Positions 36,205-46,572 of a stretch of 64,000 bases of DNA are shown here, one piece after another; position 1 is the first letter of the stretch, and the number at the start of each line of letters is the position of its first letter. The position numbers and the translations under genes are program-made. This DNA comes from Leptolyngbya sp. FACHB-8 (GTDB lineage Bacteria > Cyanobacteriota > Cyanobacteriia > Elainellales > Elainellaceae). Location: contig NZ_JACJOO010000074.1 in NCBI RefSeq assembly GCF_014695575.1, forward strand, positions 62,001-126,000, given 5' to 3'. Under the pieces are notes generated by a model. It saw nothing but the letters and a program-made list of their open reading frames with translations, had not been told where the DNA came from and made no database searches.

Positions 36205-37662
36205 CTAGTCCATGTCGCTAGCGATGGCCGCCGCAATGGCATCTTTGGCATCAGCCTGAAATTCCTGGATGCTGACTCGGCTCAGGAGGAAGATGGCAAC
36301 GATCATGCCAACAGCCTGGGTCAGGAAAACGAGGGTATAGGCAGGGAGAACGCTGGGGCTGGAGGCAAAGAGCGATTTGCCCAGGTCAAGGACGCCACCG
36401 CCGAGAAGAGTTGCGCTACCCCGGGCGATCGCCTGAGCCAGACCCCAGGCCCCGATGAAAGTGCCTGCGGTTTCAGCAATGGTCAGGTCTAACATGAGAA
36501 CAATCGCCCCCAGGGTCAGAATGCCGGAAGCAAGGCCAAAGCAAAAGACAGCGGCCATCAAAAATGGGGGCTGTCCGGTGGTGCCCGAAAGGGCAATCAT
36601 TCCCAGACAAAAGGCGGCCCAGAAACAGCCAATTTTGACGGTACGCTGCTTACCGATGCGGGGCACGATGAAAAATCCGGTCAGAATAATACCGATCAGA
36701 GTACCCATGCCAAACGCAGCATTAAGCTGGGTCGTCTCAGAGATGAGCATCCCAAAAACCTCGCCACCATAAGGTTCGAGGATGGCATCCTGCATGAATA
36801 GGCTAAGGCTCAGCACCAGCAGGAAAGAGAAAAACAGCCCTGTTTGGCGGCTGGCGGTGAGAATGCGTAGAGCACGACGTAGGGTAATGCCGTCTTCCCG
36901 GTTTCGCAGGGAGGAACGGCTGGTCAGACGGGAGTATTTGCGCTCAATGCCGTAAGTACTGGCGATCGCCAATATACACACAATAACCGGAGCAATGATA
37001 AACAAGCGATTAATTGACGCTTGCACCTGGTCTACTGATGAGTTGAGTGCCAGAGATTTGAGCACGATGGAGGTGATGATCACGCCAACGATAATGCCAA
37101 CCATCAACATGGCCCAGCCAATACCGATGAGGCGCGATCGCGTCTTATCATCGGACACGTCCACCAACAAAGCGGTAAAGGGGGTGGATGTCGCACTCAG
37201 CGCCAGACCATATACCGCAAACACCAGAGCTAGCAAGGCGACCCAGGGATAAGCATGGCTGCCCCAGCCCAGATTGGCCATGCTGGCATTCAGCTGCCAA
37301 ACCACCTGCACGGCGATAAAAGAGGTGATGGCCATGGAGAGAATACCCAACCAGATGTAGCCGCTGCGGTGGTACCCCAGTAATGGTTTCGAGTCAGACA
37401 ATTGCCCAAACCAAACGCGAGCAGGTGCCATGAATTGATGAACGGCGATCGCCCCCGCTGCAATTAGCGCCGGTACTTGCAACTCGTCAATCATGACCCG
37501 ATTCAACACCCCCAGGGTCAACAGAGACATAATCCCCAACCCCATATTGAAAATGCCTAACCGCAACATTGTCAGCAGGCCGATTGTGGGAAGTTGGTCT
37601 TCCGAAACTACACCCTTCTGCAATGGGTCAGATGCCGAATCTAAAAACTCTTCTCGTGCCAT
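36205..37662 (-). CDS. PucC/BCD-family MFS transporter
   Basis: 485 residues with about 12 membrane helices. The N-terminal LPTIGLLTMLRLGIFNMGLG, LNRVMIDELQVPA and PARVWFGQLSDSKPLLG blocks are typical of the PucC (bacteriochlorophyll delivery, BCD) group of MFS proteins. In cyanobacteria such proteins are thought to handle chlorophylls or assist light-harvesting assembly; the substrate is not proven. The ATG is preceded by AGAGGGA. It may be co-transcribed with the IMPase-like gene. Confidence 0.88.
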   Translation of the reverse strand: MAREEFLDSASDPLQKGVVSEDQLPTIGLLTMLRLGIFNMGLGIMSLLTLGVLNRVMIDELQVPALIAAGAIAVHQFMAPARVWFGQLSDSKPLLGYHRSGYIWLGILSMAITSFIAVQVVWQLNASMANLGWGSHAYPWVALLALVFAVYGLALSATSTPFTALLVDVSDDKTRSRLIGIGWAMLMVGIIVGVIITSIVLKSLALNSSVDQVQASINRLFIIAPVIVCILAIASTYGIERKYSRLTSRSSLRNREDGITLRRALRILTASRQTGLFFSFLLVLSLSLFMQDAILEPYGGEVFGMLISETTQLNAAFGMGTLIGIILTGFFIVPRIGKQRTVKIGCFWAAFCLGMIALSGTTGQPPFLMAAVFCFGLASGILTLGAIVLMLDLTIAETAGTFIGAWGLAQAIARGSATLLGGGVLDLGKSLFASSPSVLPAYTLVFLTQAVGMIVAIFLLSRVSIQEFQADAKDAIAAAIASDMD

Positions 37663-37845
37663 TTTTCCCTCTTACGCCCGTGAAAAGCAGTTGTCTCAAT
37701 CAAGATGTTATCGAACTCAATCCTAGGATAGAGGGTTACCTCCAGGGCCCGTTTTAAGAGTTGTTTTTTCGCATGGGAAGGTATGCAGGCTTTGATGCAG
37801 TTTCAAGGCATATCCTAATTTGGCGGAACCTGGTTGTGATGAGTA

Positions 37846-37900
37846 CCTGTTAGAGATTGTTTTTCTTGCTCAAAGCGCAAGAAAAACAATCTCTAACAGG
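37846..37900. repeat. 24-base-stem hairpin
   Basis: CCTGTTAGAGATTGTTTTTC and onwards to 37869 pairs perfectly with 37877-37900; the loop is seven bases. It lies between divergent genes (PucC-family and AAA_35-WD40), so it is not a simple 3' terminator. Confidence 0.8.
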
Positions 37901-38030
37901 CATCTATTTGTAACGCTGAGCTTGTGAGCACTCCAATTCCAAAGAAACTCTCACAATTTGCGAAAGAGTCGTCCATGGAGCGTACAATCGAATCCTTCAA
38001 TTGGCGTTCTTAGCCACATCCTGACGCAGT

Positions 38031-41000
38031 ATGGCCTACTCATCGTGGTATCAGGTGGGCGGCAGTTTGCCCCTGGATGCACCGACCTATGTGGTGCGAC
38101 AGGCCGATACGGTGCTTTACGAGGCCGTGCGATCGGGAGAGTTTTGCTATGTGTTGAATTCGAGGCAGATGGGAAAATCGAGCCTGCGAATTCGCACAAT
38201 GCAGCGGTTACAGGCGGAAGGCGTGGCCTGTGCAGACATCGATCTAAGCGAGGTGGGAAGCCAGCAAATCAACCCCGAGCAGTGGTATTTAGGGCTGACT
38301 CGCAGCATTGCCAGTTGTTTTTCATTGTCCATCTCATCGCGTAAGACCTTGTTTGAGTGGTGGCGATCGCTCGATCTGCTTTCCCCAACCCAACGCCTTA
38401 AAGAATTCGTCGAAGCCATTCTGCTACCGGAAGTTGCCTCAAAAATTGTCATTTTTATCGACGAAATCGACAGCGTTATCAGCCTCAACTTTCCCGCCGA
38501 TGACCTGTTTGCCTTTATTCGTGCTTGCTACAACAATCGCGCAGAGCATCCCGAATATCGACGGCTCACCTTTGTGTTGCTGGGAGTTGCAACGCCTCAA
38601 GATCTGATTGCTGATCGCAGTCGCACACCCTTTAATGTAGGGCGCGCCATCCCGCTCACCGGCTTTCGGTTAGATGAGGTGACCCCACTTCTAGAAGGCA
38701 TGGTTGGAACGTTTGAGCAGCCCTCCTGGGTCATTACTGAAATCCTTTCCTGGACAGCCGGACAGCCATTTCTCACACAAAAACTATGCAAGCTTGTGAC
38801 CAGCGCCTGGCAGGCTGAACCACATCCAGTTCCCTGGCACGACCCACCCAATGCCGCGCTATCCCTCCGCATTTGGATTGCCCATGTGGTGGTGGAGCAT
38901 ATCGTTGAGAACTGGGAGTTTCAGGACGAACCCGAGCATTTGCGAACAGTGCGCGACTTCTTATTGTTTGATGAAGAGCAGGCCAGCCGCTTACTTGGGG
39001 TCTATCAGCAGCTCTGGCAGCAGGGCTTTTTACGCGAGGACAACAGCCCCGAACAGTTAACTTTGCGGCTAAGCGGATTAGTCGTTAAGCACCAAAACGA
39101 TCTAAAAATCCAAAATCGCATCTATGCCACGGTGTTTGATAACACCTGGGTGGAGAAGCAACTGGCCGCTCTGCGCCCCTACGCCGAAGCCCTTAACGCC
39201 TGGGTCGAGAGTGACTGCCAGGATCGATCGCGCCTACTCCGGGGGCAAGCCTTGCAGCAGGCCGAAACCTGGGCTATCGGCAAGAACCTGAGCCCAGTGG
39301 ACTATCAATTTCTGTCCGCCAGCGAGGAGTTAGCCCGGCAGGAAATGCAACAGGCTCTCGAAGCCGAGCGGGTTAAAGAAGTAGAAGTCCGTCTGGCGCA
39401 GGAGCGCACCGTCGCCCGATTGCAGCGGGGCATTCTAGGGGCCGTGAGTGTAGGGTTAGTGGTAGCGATCGCCCTCGGTTCTCTCACCTACCGCCAGTAT
39501 CAACGCACGCTAGCACGAGAAGTGGAGGCGATCGCCCAATCCTCCGAGGCACTCTTCGCGTCCGATCGCCATCTGGATGCGCTGATCGAAGCGATTCGGG
39601 CCAAGCGCAAGCTCACCCATTTAAAGAGCGCATCCTCCGTTCTACAAGAGCAGGTGGATAAGGTGTTGCGGCAAGCGGTTTATGGTGCAACGGAATACAA
39701 TCGCCTATTGGGTCACCACTCCGAGGTGAACTTAGTCCGGTTCAGCCCCAATGGGCACTATTTGGTTTCGGGTGCTCAAAATAGAACCCTGTCTATCTGG
39801 AAGCCGGATGGCACACTCGTGAAGAAGATCAGCGGCTTTACCAGTGAGACCTATGCCCTCGCCATTAGCCCCAATAGCGAGGTATTTGCCGCCGGAAGCC
39901 CCAATCGTCTTGTAAAGCTGTGGGATGCTCAGGGAACCTATCTTCAATCCCTGGAAGGACATAACTCTAACGTCTGGGGCATCCAATTTAACCCCGATCG
40001 CTCTCTCTTGCTGACTGCCGGAGCCGATGGCTTGATTATCCTCTGGAAACAGGGTTCTGACGGTCGGTATCGCCACTTCAAAACCCTGACTGAGCATGGG
40101 GCCGCCATTTTCTACCTGACGCTGAGCCGGGATGGGCGATCGCTCCTCTCCGGCGGCGAAGAAGGCATGTTCAAGCTTTGGAGGTGGGATAATACCGCTC
40201 AGACGTTCCGGGTTGAGCGCACCTTTCAAGGGCATCAACAATCCATCCTGGCTCTGGCCTTTAGTGCTGATGGCAACTATCTATTTTCTGCCGGCCAGGA
40301 CAAAGTGATCCAGGTTTGGCAGCGGGATGGCACCCTTGTTCGAACCCTGGTCGGGCATACCGGAGCCATCTGGGGGTTAGATGTGAGCCGAGATGGAACA
40401 TTTCTGGCTTCCAGCAGTGTGGATAGCACGGTAAAGCTCTGGGCGATCGCTGACGGTAACTTACTGAAGACCCTATCGGGACACGATGCCCTGAGTTGGG
40501 GGGTCTCCATTGCCCCTGACAACAATTCCATCGCCGTCGCAACCTACGACCAGAGCATTCACCTCTACCGGAGAGAAAACCCTCTTTTGCGTACCCTTAC
40601 CCATTCTCAGGACACCTACACGCGGCTGGCTTATAGCCCCGATGGCTCTTTTGTGGCCGTGGGCAACCTGGAGGGTACTGTGCAGGTTTGGAAACCCGAT
40701 GGCACACTCCTGCATGTCTTGAAGGGCCACGGAGCCGAAATCTGGCAAGTCGTCATAAGCCCCGATAGCCAGCGCATCATTTCTGGCAGCCTCGATAAGA
40801 CCATCAAAATTTGGGATGCCAAAACGGGGCGTCTTCTACACACCTTGAGAGGTCACAATGATGCCTCCTGGGGAGTCAATATTAGCCCCAATGGTCAGCT
40901 CATCGCCTCGGGTAGCCTGGATCAAAGTATTCGCCTATGGGATGCAAACACAGGGCAATTCTTGCGCGCTCTGCCCGGTAACAGGAATGGGGCGGGGGAG

Positions 41001-41588
41001 GGCCATACCGATGCAGTTTGGGGGCTTGCTTTCAGCCCGGATGGACAATTTCTCGCCTCCAGCAGCACCGATCGCACCATCAAACTTTGGCGGCTACAGG
41101 ATGGAGCCTTGCTCAGGACGTTGAGAGGGCATGAAGATGGTATTTGGACTCTGGATTTTAGCCCCAATGGTAGGCTGCTGGCATCGGGTAGCTTAGATGG
41201 CAGTGTACGACTGTGGGACATGGCAACCGGAGAGGTACGTCACACCCTTCCGGGAACGATGGCTATCTATAGTGTGGCCTTCAGCCCCGATGGAAAAACG
41301 ATCGCCTCCGCCAGTATGGATAAGACGGTGAAGCTCTGGGATGTGGAAAACGGCACCCTGATGCGCACGCTGAATGGACATAGCTCTGGGGCAACAGGGG
41401 TAGACTTTAGCCCGGATGGAAAAATGCTTGTGTCGTCATCCATTGACAAGCAAGTGATTTTGTGGAACCTGGAACGGATTCGTAATACTGACTTGCTGCA
41501 ATTTGGGTGTGATTGGGTTCGCGATTATCTACGAACCAGCGAAGCTGTGGAGCCGAGCGATCGCACTCTTTGCGACCAGCTTCCTTAA
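38031..41588 (+). CDS. AAA_35 ATPase with membrane segment and 14 WD40 repeats
   Basis: 1185 residues. The N-terminal AAA-like domain (about 1-340) starts [20 protein letters not shown] and has a Walker A variant [10 protein letters not shown] and Walker [11 protein letters not shown], as in the cyanobacterial AAA_35 (PF14516) STAND-like ATPases. A winged-helix-like region and coiled coil follow to about 465, then one membrane helix (about 468-486). From about 560 to 1160 there are 14 WD40 repeats (pattern GHxxxVWxVxFSPDGxxLASGSxDxTIKLW), enough for two seven-bladed propellers. Such proteins are thought to sense a signal on the propeller and switch through ATP-driven oligomerisation. The partner may be encoded by the VWA genes 159 bases downstream. 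Confidence 0.9.
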   Translation: MAYSSWYQVGGSLPLDAPTYVVRQADTVLYEAVRSGEFCYVLNSRQMGKSSLRIRTMQRLQAEGVACADIDLSEVGSQQINPEQWYLGLTRSIASCFSLSISSRKTLFEWWRSLDLLSPTQRLKEFVEAILLPEVASKIVIFIDEIDSVISLNFPADDLFAFIRACYNNRAEHPEYRRLTFVLLGVATPQDLIADRSRTPFNVGRAIPLTGFRLDEVTPLLEGMVGTFEQPSWVITEILSWTAGQPFLTQKLCKLVTSAWQAEPHPVPWHDPPNAALSLRIWIAHVVVEHIVENWEFQDEPEHLRTVRDFLLFDEEQASRLLGVYQQLWQQGFLREDNSPEQLTLRLSGLVVKHQNDLKIQNRIYATVFDNTWVEKQLAALRPYAEALNAWVESDCQDRSRLLRGQALQQAETWAIGKNLSPVDYQFLSASEELARQEMQQALEAERVKEVEVRLAQERTVARLQRGILGAVSVGLVVAIALGSLTYRQYQRTLAREVEAIAQSSEALFASDRHLDALIEAIRAKRKLTHLKSASSVLQEQVDKVLRQAVYGATEYNRLLGHHSEVNLVRFSPNGHYLVSGAQNRTLSIWKPDGTLVKKISGFTSETYALAISPNSEVFAAGSPNRLVKLWDAQGTYLQSLEGHNSNVWGIQFNPDRSLLLTAGADGLIILWKQGSDGRYRHFKTLTEHGAAIFYLTLSRDGRSLLSGGEEGMFKLWRWDNTAQTFRVERTFQGHQQSILALAFSADGNYLFSAGQDKVIQVWQRDGTLVRTLVGHTGAIWGLDVSRDGTFLASSSVDSTVKLWAIADGNLLKTLSGHDALSWGVSIAPDNNSIAVATYDQSIHLYRRENPLLRTLTHSQDTYTRLAYSPDGSFVAVGNLEGTVQVWKPDGTLLHVLKGHGAEIWQVVISPDSQRIISGSLDKTIKIWDAKTGRLLHTLRGHNDASWGVNISPNGQLIASGSLDQSIRLWDANTGQFLRALPGNRNGAGEGHTDAVWGLAFSPDGQFLASSSTDRTIKLWRLQDGALLRTLRGHEDGIWTLDFSPNGRLLASGSLDGSVRLWDMATGEVRHTLPGTMAIYSVAFSPDGKTIASASMDKTVKLWDVENGTLMRTLNGHSSGATGVDFSPDGKMLVSSSIDKQVILWNLERIRNTDLLQFGCDWVRDYLRTSEAVEPSDRTLCDQLP

Positions 41589-41747
41589 GCGAAGTTGTTC
41601 AAACACAAGCGTTCTGCATAAGTGCTAAACGCAAGGTGCTATGTACCCATAGTTCAAGGTGTACGGATTGTAAAATCATGTACGTCTTTCCCACAGCAGG
41701 TTCGACCTGACGAGTACAGTAGATTCACCATCCTCTCGTTTTCGGGT

Positions 41748-42407
41748 ATGCCATTGTTGCAGCATCTTTTGCGATCGCCCCAGACCTATCTGCTCCTGGT
41801 GGGGTTGGGGTTGGGTTATGGGGGGCTATTGCACTGGCAGGGAACACGGCCAGTCGTCTGGGTGTGCGGTGGGGCGATCGCTCTCATCACTCTGGCGGCC
41901 TGGATCTGGCAAAATCGCCCTCAGCCCCAACTGGAAGGAGCTACCGATAATCTGCTAGACCCCGTTGTCTTTCGGGAGCGCCTCAAGATTGTGGAGCGGC
42001 AACTCCCCAATGCTGCACAACCAGAATGGACACAGGCGCAGAGCTGGGCGTTACAAATTCAGCAATCTGCAGAAAGCATTGCCCAACGGGAACCCAGCCT
42101 CACCCCCGATTTACTGGAAGCATTGCACACCGTTCTCGATCTATCAGGACAAGTGGCCGGAGCCCTGCAAGTCACCCAGAAGATTCAAACCGAGAGCTAT
42201 CGCCAGTTAGCGCAAGAACAATTGGCTAAGAGTAGCGATCGCCTTCGCGAAACCTGGACGCAGATGCAACAACTGCAAGATCAACTCGCCCTCTCGGCCC
42301 TGGAACAACAGGCGGCCCAGACAGAACCGCTCCCGGCCCAACTGCGCCTGTTAATTACCCATAACAAAACCACACTTCAAACTTCAGACCATCCTCCTGC
42401 CCTATGA
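41748..42407 (+). CDS. Two-helix membrane protein with coiled coil
   Basis: 219 residues from ATG 41748; codons upstream to 41622 are in frame but not protein-like. Two hydrophobic helices (about 12-29 and 34-52) are followed by a long Gln/Glu/Leu-rich helical domain on one side of the membrane. The gene overlaps the next by four bases (ATGA), so the two are translationally coupled. I do not recognise the family. Context suggests a membrane platform for the VWA lipoprotein. Confidence 0.7.
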   Translation: MPLLQHLLRSPQTYLLLVGLGLGYGGLLHWQGTRPVVWVCGGAIALITLAAWIWQNRPQPQLEGATDNLLDPVVFRERLKIVERQLPNAAQPEWTQAQSWALQIQQSAESIAQREPSLTPDLLEALHTVLDLSGQVAGALQVTQKIQTESYRQLAQEQLAKSSDRLRETWTQMQQLQDQLALSALEQQAAQTEPLPAQLRLLITHNKTTLQTSDHPPAL

Positions 42408-44146
42408 AATCCTTCGTCAGACGTTTCCGCCTGTGGTTTTTGCTCGGAGTTTGCCTCAGCCTGCTGTTCGCCTGCAATGGGGATTCGCTACCCAAGGTAG
42501 ACTCTTTTGACTCCGCTGAGAAGGTACTCCAGAGCAACATTCTCCCCAACATTCAGGTTGAGGATGCATTGGTACCGGATGCGATCGCCGCTCAGTACAC
42601 CACCGATCAGATTGCCGAACCGCTGCCCAAGCCCGACGACTATCCGTTGTACGCAGCACAACCGTCCACGGACCCACAAACGGTTTATCTGGAAATCTAT
42701 AGCTCCAGTGAAAAAGGCAACGCAAAGCTAGAGGATGAACGGTGGCTCGTGGATGTTGCCGATGCCTTTAATGCCCGAAAAGAAAAAGTGGGTTCAGGCC
42801 AGGTCGTGCAGGTGGGCATACGCAACATCCCCTCAGGATTAGCCAGTCAGCTGCTAGCAGCACAAGCCGTCAAACCTGCGGGTTTTACCCCAGCGAACGA
42901 CCTCTGGCTTAAGTTGCTAGACAGTCAAAAGGTCAAATTCCAATCGATCGCGCCGTCTCTGGTACCCAACCATGCCGGATTTGTGGTGGATGACAAAACC
43001 TATCAAGGGTTGGCATCCGGAGGTAATGTAACATTCGAGCGCTTGCTGGATGCCATTCTCGGTGGGGAGATGACCATCGGCTATCCCAACCCCTACGCCA
43101 GTTCCACGGCTCTCAATCTGCTCTATACCATTTTCTGGCGAGCCGCAGGACACCACCAGGACGGCAAGCCTCTGACCGCTGCGGATCTGAAATTACCGCA
43201 GGTCACATCGGTTTTCGACACGTTTCAGAAACAGGTTCTGGTTACGACGCTGACCGCTCCTGACCTGCGCGATATCTTTGTGCGCGATCGCACCAAACTC
43301 CAGGCGTTCCCACTCGAATATCAAAACTATGTGGGATTGAAGAAGCTACCGGACTTTAGCCAGACCGTCTTTGTCCCATTTGGCGTGCCTCATAACAGCC
43401 CTTTAGTAGGCTTTGAGTGGAATACTCCAGCCCAAAAGGAGGCGCTGAAAAAGTTTGCCGACTTTGCCCTCAGCCAACCCATGCAGGACCTGGCAAGCAC
43501 CAAAGGCTTTGAGCAGGCCAGCGGCCAGCAGCAACAGGAACTCTCTTCCCCTCCCGGAGATGTATTACAAGCAGCTCAGGCCTTCTGGAAAGAACGCAAG
43601 GATGGTGGCCGAACGGTCTACATGATGGTCGTCATCGACTCTAGCGGTTCCATGGAAGGTGAGCGTCTCGCAGCCGTGCAGGAGGGACTACGGATTGCCA
43701 CGAAACAAATTAATGCAGGTAATCATGTCGGCCTGGTCAGCTTTGGCGATCGCCCCCGTCGCCTGGTCAACATGGCCCCTTTTGATGAGATGCAGCAAAA
43801 GCGCATTCTGGCCGCTGTTGATTCTGTCGTAGCCGATGGTTCAACAGCCATGTATGACGCTTCGCTGATCGCTCTATCAGATCTCATGGCTCAGAAAAAG
43901 AATGACCCCGATGGACGCTATTACCTGTTGTTATTAACTGATGGCGAAGTGAACGCAGGCCACACCTTTGACCAGATCAAAGACGTCCTGAAACATAGCG
44001 AAGTGCGGATTTATCCCATTGCTTATGGCGAGGTGAACCAGGGAGAACTGCAAGCGATCGCCAGCTTGCGGGAATCAAACGTTCAGGCAGGCAACCCACA
44101 AAACGTGGAGCAACTGCTACGGGGATTATTCCAAACCAATTTGTAA
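42404..44146 (+). CDS. Lipoprotein with solute-binding-like and VWA domains
   Basis: 580 residues. The signal peptide ends in lipobox LFAC (Cys24). Residues about 85-370 resemble a periplasmic solute-binding fold (YLEIYSSSEKGNAKLEDERW, then GEMTIGYPNPYASSTALNLL). The C-terminal von Willebrand A domain (about 405-570) has a complete MIDAS metal site: VVIDSSGSMEG, the threonine loop VADGSTAMYDA and LLTDGEVNAG. The binding domain plus VWA build suggests a sensor or adaptor outside the plasma membrane. It overlaps the upstream gene by four bases and is followed after 28 bases by a third membrane gene. Confidence 0.88.
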   Translation: MKSFVRRFRLWFLLGVCLSLLFACNGDSLPKVDSFDSAEKVLQSNILPNIQVEDALVPDAIAAQYTTDQIAEPLPKPDDYPLYAAQPSTDPQTVYLEIYSSSEKGNAKLEDERWLVDVADAFNARKEKVGSGQVVQVGIRNIPSGLASQLLAAQAVKPAGFTPANDLWLKLLDSQKVKFQSIAPSLVPNHAGFVVDDKTYQGLASGGNVTFERLLDAILGGEMTIGYPNPYASSTALNLLYTIFWRAAGHHQDGKPLTAADLKLPQVTSVFDTFQKQVLVTTLTAPDLRDIFVRDRTKLQAFPLEYQNYVGLKKLPDFSQTVFVPFGVPHNSPLVGFEWNTPAQKEALKKFADFALSQPMQDLASTKGFEQASGQQQQELSSPPGDVLQAAQAFWKERKDGGRTVYMMVVIDSSGSMEGERLAAVQEGLRIATKQINAGNHVGLVSFGDRPRRLVNMAPFDEMQQKRILAAVDSVVADGSTAMYDASLIALSDLMAQKKNDPDGRYYLLLLTDGEVNAGHTFDQIKDVLKHSEVRIYPIAYGEVNQGELQAIASLRESNVQAGNPQNVEQLLRGLFQTNL

Positions 44147-44174
44147 TTTCCAGCATTTCCAAACGCGAGGATTT

Positions 44175-44549
44175 ATGACCCAGATAAATCGCAAATTGTT
44201 GGTGACCCTGGGATTGAGTTGGGTGGGTTTTGCGATCGCCGGTCTCCTGATCACCCTGCTCTTTCCCATTCCCACCGTTGCTGTGCTGATCGATCGCAGC
44301 TATTGCCCACCCGATGCCTGGAAACAGGTGGTGCAGCAATACGATACCCTTTACAGCCAACATCAGCAAAAGCATCTCAAAATTCAACAGGTTGTTGTCT
44401 TTAGCGACCTGGGAGAAGATGTTCTGCCTTCCATCCCATCCGGAGATGAGATTCAAGCGCTCTCAACCTATGGACGGCAAAATTTGGATCATCGCTCTCA
44501 ACTGGCGACTCAATACCCCAACGCTCAACTACTCTCTTGCCCAACTTAA
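44175..44549 (+). CDS. Small membrane protein, degenerate VWA-like
   Basis: 124 residues with GAGG five bases before the ATG. One membrane helix (about 8-30) precedes a soluble part with TVAVLIDRSYCPPDAWKQVV and QQVVVFSDLGEDVLPSIPSG. These look like the first and fourth strands of a VWA fold, but the DxSxS site is replaced by DRSYC and no threonine loop is seen, so metal binding is doubtful. It may partner the VWA lipoprotein just upstream. A family B repeat begins nine bases after the stop. Confidence 0.65.
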   Translation: MTQINRKLLVTLGLSWVGFAIAGLLITLLFPIPTVAVLIDRSYCPPDAWKQVVQQYDTLYSQHQQKHLKIQQVVVFSDLGEDVLPSIPSGDEIQALSTYGRQNLDHRSQLATQYPNAQLLSCPT

Positions 44550-44557
44550 AAGTCGTT

Positions 44558-44654
44558 TATAGCAACGTGCGAGTGCGTTAAGTACAGCAACGGTGGTATG
44601 GGGCACGAAGTACCCCACACCACCGTACTTAATCAACCCGCACATTGCTGTATT
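44558..44654. repeat. Family B hairpin repeat, copy B2 (inverted)
   Basis: Reverse-complement relative of B1: TATAGCAACGTGCG ... GCACATTGCTGTAT, with TTAAGTACAGCAACGGTGG/CCACCGTACTTAA arms and the core GGGGCACGAAGTACCCC. The core has a mismatch (GGGCAC/GTACCC), so this copy has begun to decay. It lies between convergent genes. Confidence 0.88.
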
Positions 44655-44730
44655 TGTGTGCAACGCGCACAAATAAACGTCCCTTCTAGGGAGGCTAATC
44701 CTTATAAAGGACACCACAGCGATCGCGTCA

Positions 44731-46566
44731 CTATTGCAACAGATATTGGGCGAAATACTGCCGATATAAATTGCAGCGGGGGGCCACTAATGTTCCAACA
44801 AACTTGACCAGGCCCATGCGTTGCAATTGATAGGCGGCCATTGGTTCCAATTGCACAGGTGTTGGGGAGGCGATCGCCCCCTTAAATGCCTCTAACAAAT
44901 CAGGATGATGGTTTAAGTTCAACCAGTATTCCCGCAAGTGAGAACCATAGATGCCCATCTCCGTAGGAGCCTTACTCAGCAACATCTCTAAAGTGCTGTG
45001 AGGATTACTTCGTAAATGCACAAAGGCTTGTTCCAGAAGATAGGGATGCCCGCCAACCATCTCCATTAATGGTGTAATTAAAGTGGCATCACCGCTTAAA
45101 CCATGTTGTTGTGCAAGTTCTTGTACTTGTTCACGAGTAAATTCTGTCAACTCAATAGGTAAACCAACGTTAAAGGGGGATTGATTAATGTGTAATCGGA
45201 TATAAACATCCGTGGAGTGGGCTAATACTAATCGTAGTTTTTGCCAAAGCGGGCGGCTTTTCGCTTTCTCATGCCAGGAGCGTAATAAACCAAAGAAATC
45301 TTCGTAAATTTCGGGATGAGGAAAGAGTAAATCGACATCATCCAAACATAGCACTAAAGGTGATTCCGCGTGAGGCAAGAGGTATTCCTCAAAATAGGTC
45401 GTGCAGCTAATTTTCACGCCCATCTCCTCTTCATTCCAAAATTCATCCAATTGGTTAGGCAACCCCAATTCGCGGGTGAGAATGCTGCAAAACCAGCGCA
45501 TGAACTTGCTCATGCTGGTGAGGTGGGTATTGCGATCGGCTAGCTCAAAGCTGAAGCTGGCGGTGCGATACTGGTGTTGCGACACCTGGGATAGAATGCG
45601 GGTAATTAACGCCGTTTTGCCCATTAATCGAGGTGCTTTAATTCGCACCAGTGCCCCCGGTTGCAGCAATGTCTCATAACAAATAATTTCGGTTGGGGGC
45701 CGCTCAACATAAATCTCAGTTGCCATCGGTGATGCGACAGGTTCTGCAACTGATGGCAATGTTGCAGGCTCGCTTTTTGAAGCTGGCTCCGGTTGGCTGG
45801 TGGTGGTCTCTGCCTTACCTCTAGTCATATTGCGCCACCGTTCCAGAGCGGCCTGAAAATTGGTCTTACTGACGCTTTCCCCCAACGCATCGCTGAGAGA
45901 TTTCCAGAGCTTCGGCCCCACATCTCGCTTCAGATAGCTAACGGAATAGCCCGAAGTCTCGGCAATTTCTTCGTAGGTGTGGTTGGCGATCGCTCCCTGC
46001 ACAATAGCCGTCTCGACATCACTGAGATGCTTACCATTACGTGCGACCAGAGCGCTATTGGCGATCGCCAACAACTGCTCCGGCGTCATCGGCCCATCTG
46101 CCTCTTTGGGCGCCGGTGCAGACGTTTCCATCTCATTGGGCACATGGGCCATCATTTTTTCCAGGATGCCCGGGCCAAACTGAGTGTAGCCTCGGTGAAT
46201 GGAGGCGATCGCCTCGGCCAACTCATTCGTCGGCATATCCTTTAGCAAATAACCCTTGGCACCATGACGCAGGGCTTCCGCCACATACTGAGTATCGTCA
46301 AAGGTGGTCAGAATCAAAATCTTGGTGCCAGGAAAGCGCTGACAGATGTGTTGAGTTGCCGTCACCCCATCCATCACCGGCATGCGGATATCCATCAGTA
46401 CCACATCTGGCGGCTGCTGAGCAGCATGGAGCGAGGTCAGCACATCAATGGCCCGCTGGCCATTTTCCGCTTCGGCAATCACCCGCAAATCCGGCTTGGT
46501 TTCGAGGATGGTTTTGAGGCCACGCCGAATGATTTCTTGATCTTCAACGAGGAGGAGGCGCAGCAT
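44731..46566 (-). CDS. Response regulator fused to vMAP-type HTH and AAA_35 ATPase
   Basis: 611 residues. 1-125 is a receiver domain with phospho-acceptor Asp59 (VVLMDIRMP). About 160-250 carries the HTH seen at the N-terminus of many cyanobacterial STAND ATPases: GKHLSDVETAIVQGAIANHT, YEEIAETSGYSVSYLKRDVG and PKLWKSLSDALGESVSKTNF. About 290-600 is an AAA_35 ATPase with a P-loop variant APRLMGKTAL and Walker B LVLCLDDVDLLF. NarL-type regulators would have a LuxR HTH instead. Phosphorylation by the kinase six bases upstream probably controls the HTH or ATPase output; the target is unknown. Confidence 0.9.
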   Translation of the reverse strand: MLRLLLVEDQEIIRRGLKTILETKPDLRVIAEAENGQRAIDVLTSLHAAQQPPDVVLMDIRMPVMDGVTATQHICQRFPGTKILILTTFDDTQYVAEALRHGAKGYLLKDMPTNELAEAIASIHRGYTQFGPGILEKMMAHVPNEMETSAPAPKEADGPMTPEQLLAIANSALVARNGKHLSDVETAIVQGAIANHTYEEIAETSGYSVSYLKRDVGPKLWKSLSDALGESVSKTNFQAALERWRNMTRGKAETTTSQPEPASKSEPATLPSVAEPVASPMATEIYVERPPTEIICYETLLQPGALVRIKAPRLMGKTALITRILSQVSQHQYRTASFSFELADRNTHLTSMSKFMRWFCSILTRELGLPNQLDEFWNEEEMGVKISCTTYFEEYLLPHAESPLVLCLDDVDLLFPHPEIYEDFFGLLRSWHEKAKSRPLWQKLRLVLAHSTDVYIRLHINQSPFNVGLPIELTEFTREQVQELAQQHGLSGDATLITPLMEMVGGHPYLLEQAFVHLRSNPHSTLEMLLSKAPTEMGIYGSHLREYWLNLNHHPDLLEAFKGAIASPTPVQLEPMAAYQLQRMGLVKFVGTLVAPRCNLYRQYFAQYLLQ

Positions 46567-46572
46567 AGGCGT

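Noticed and set aside
39732-40241. 169-codon antisense frame in the WD40 region
   Set aside because: It runs through several WD40 repeats of the sense gene, is repetitive, and has no recognisable domain.
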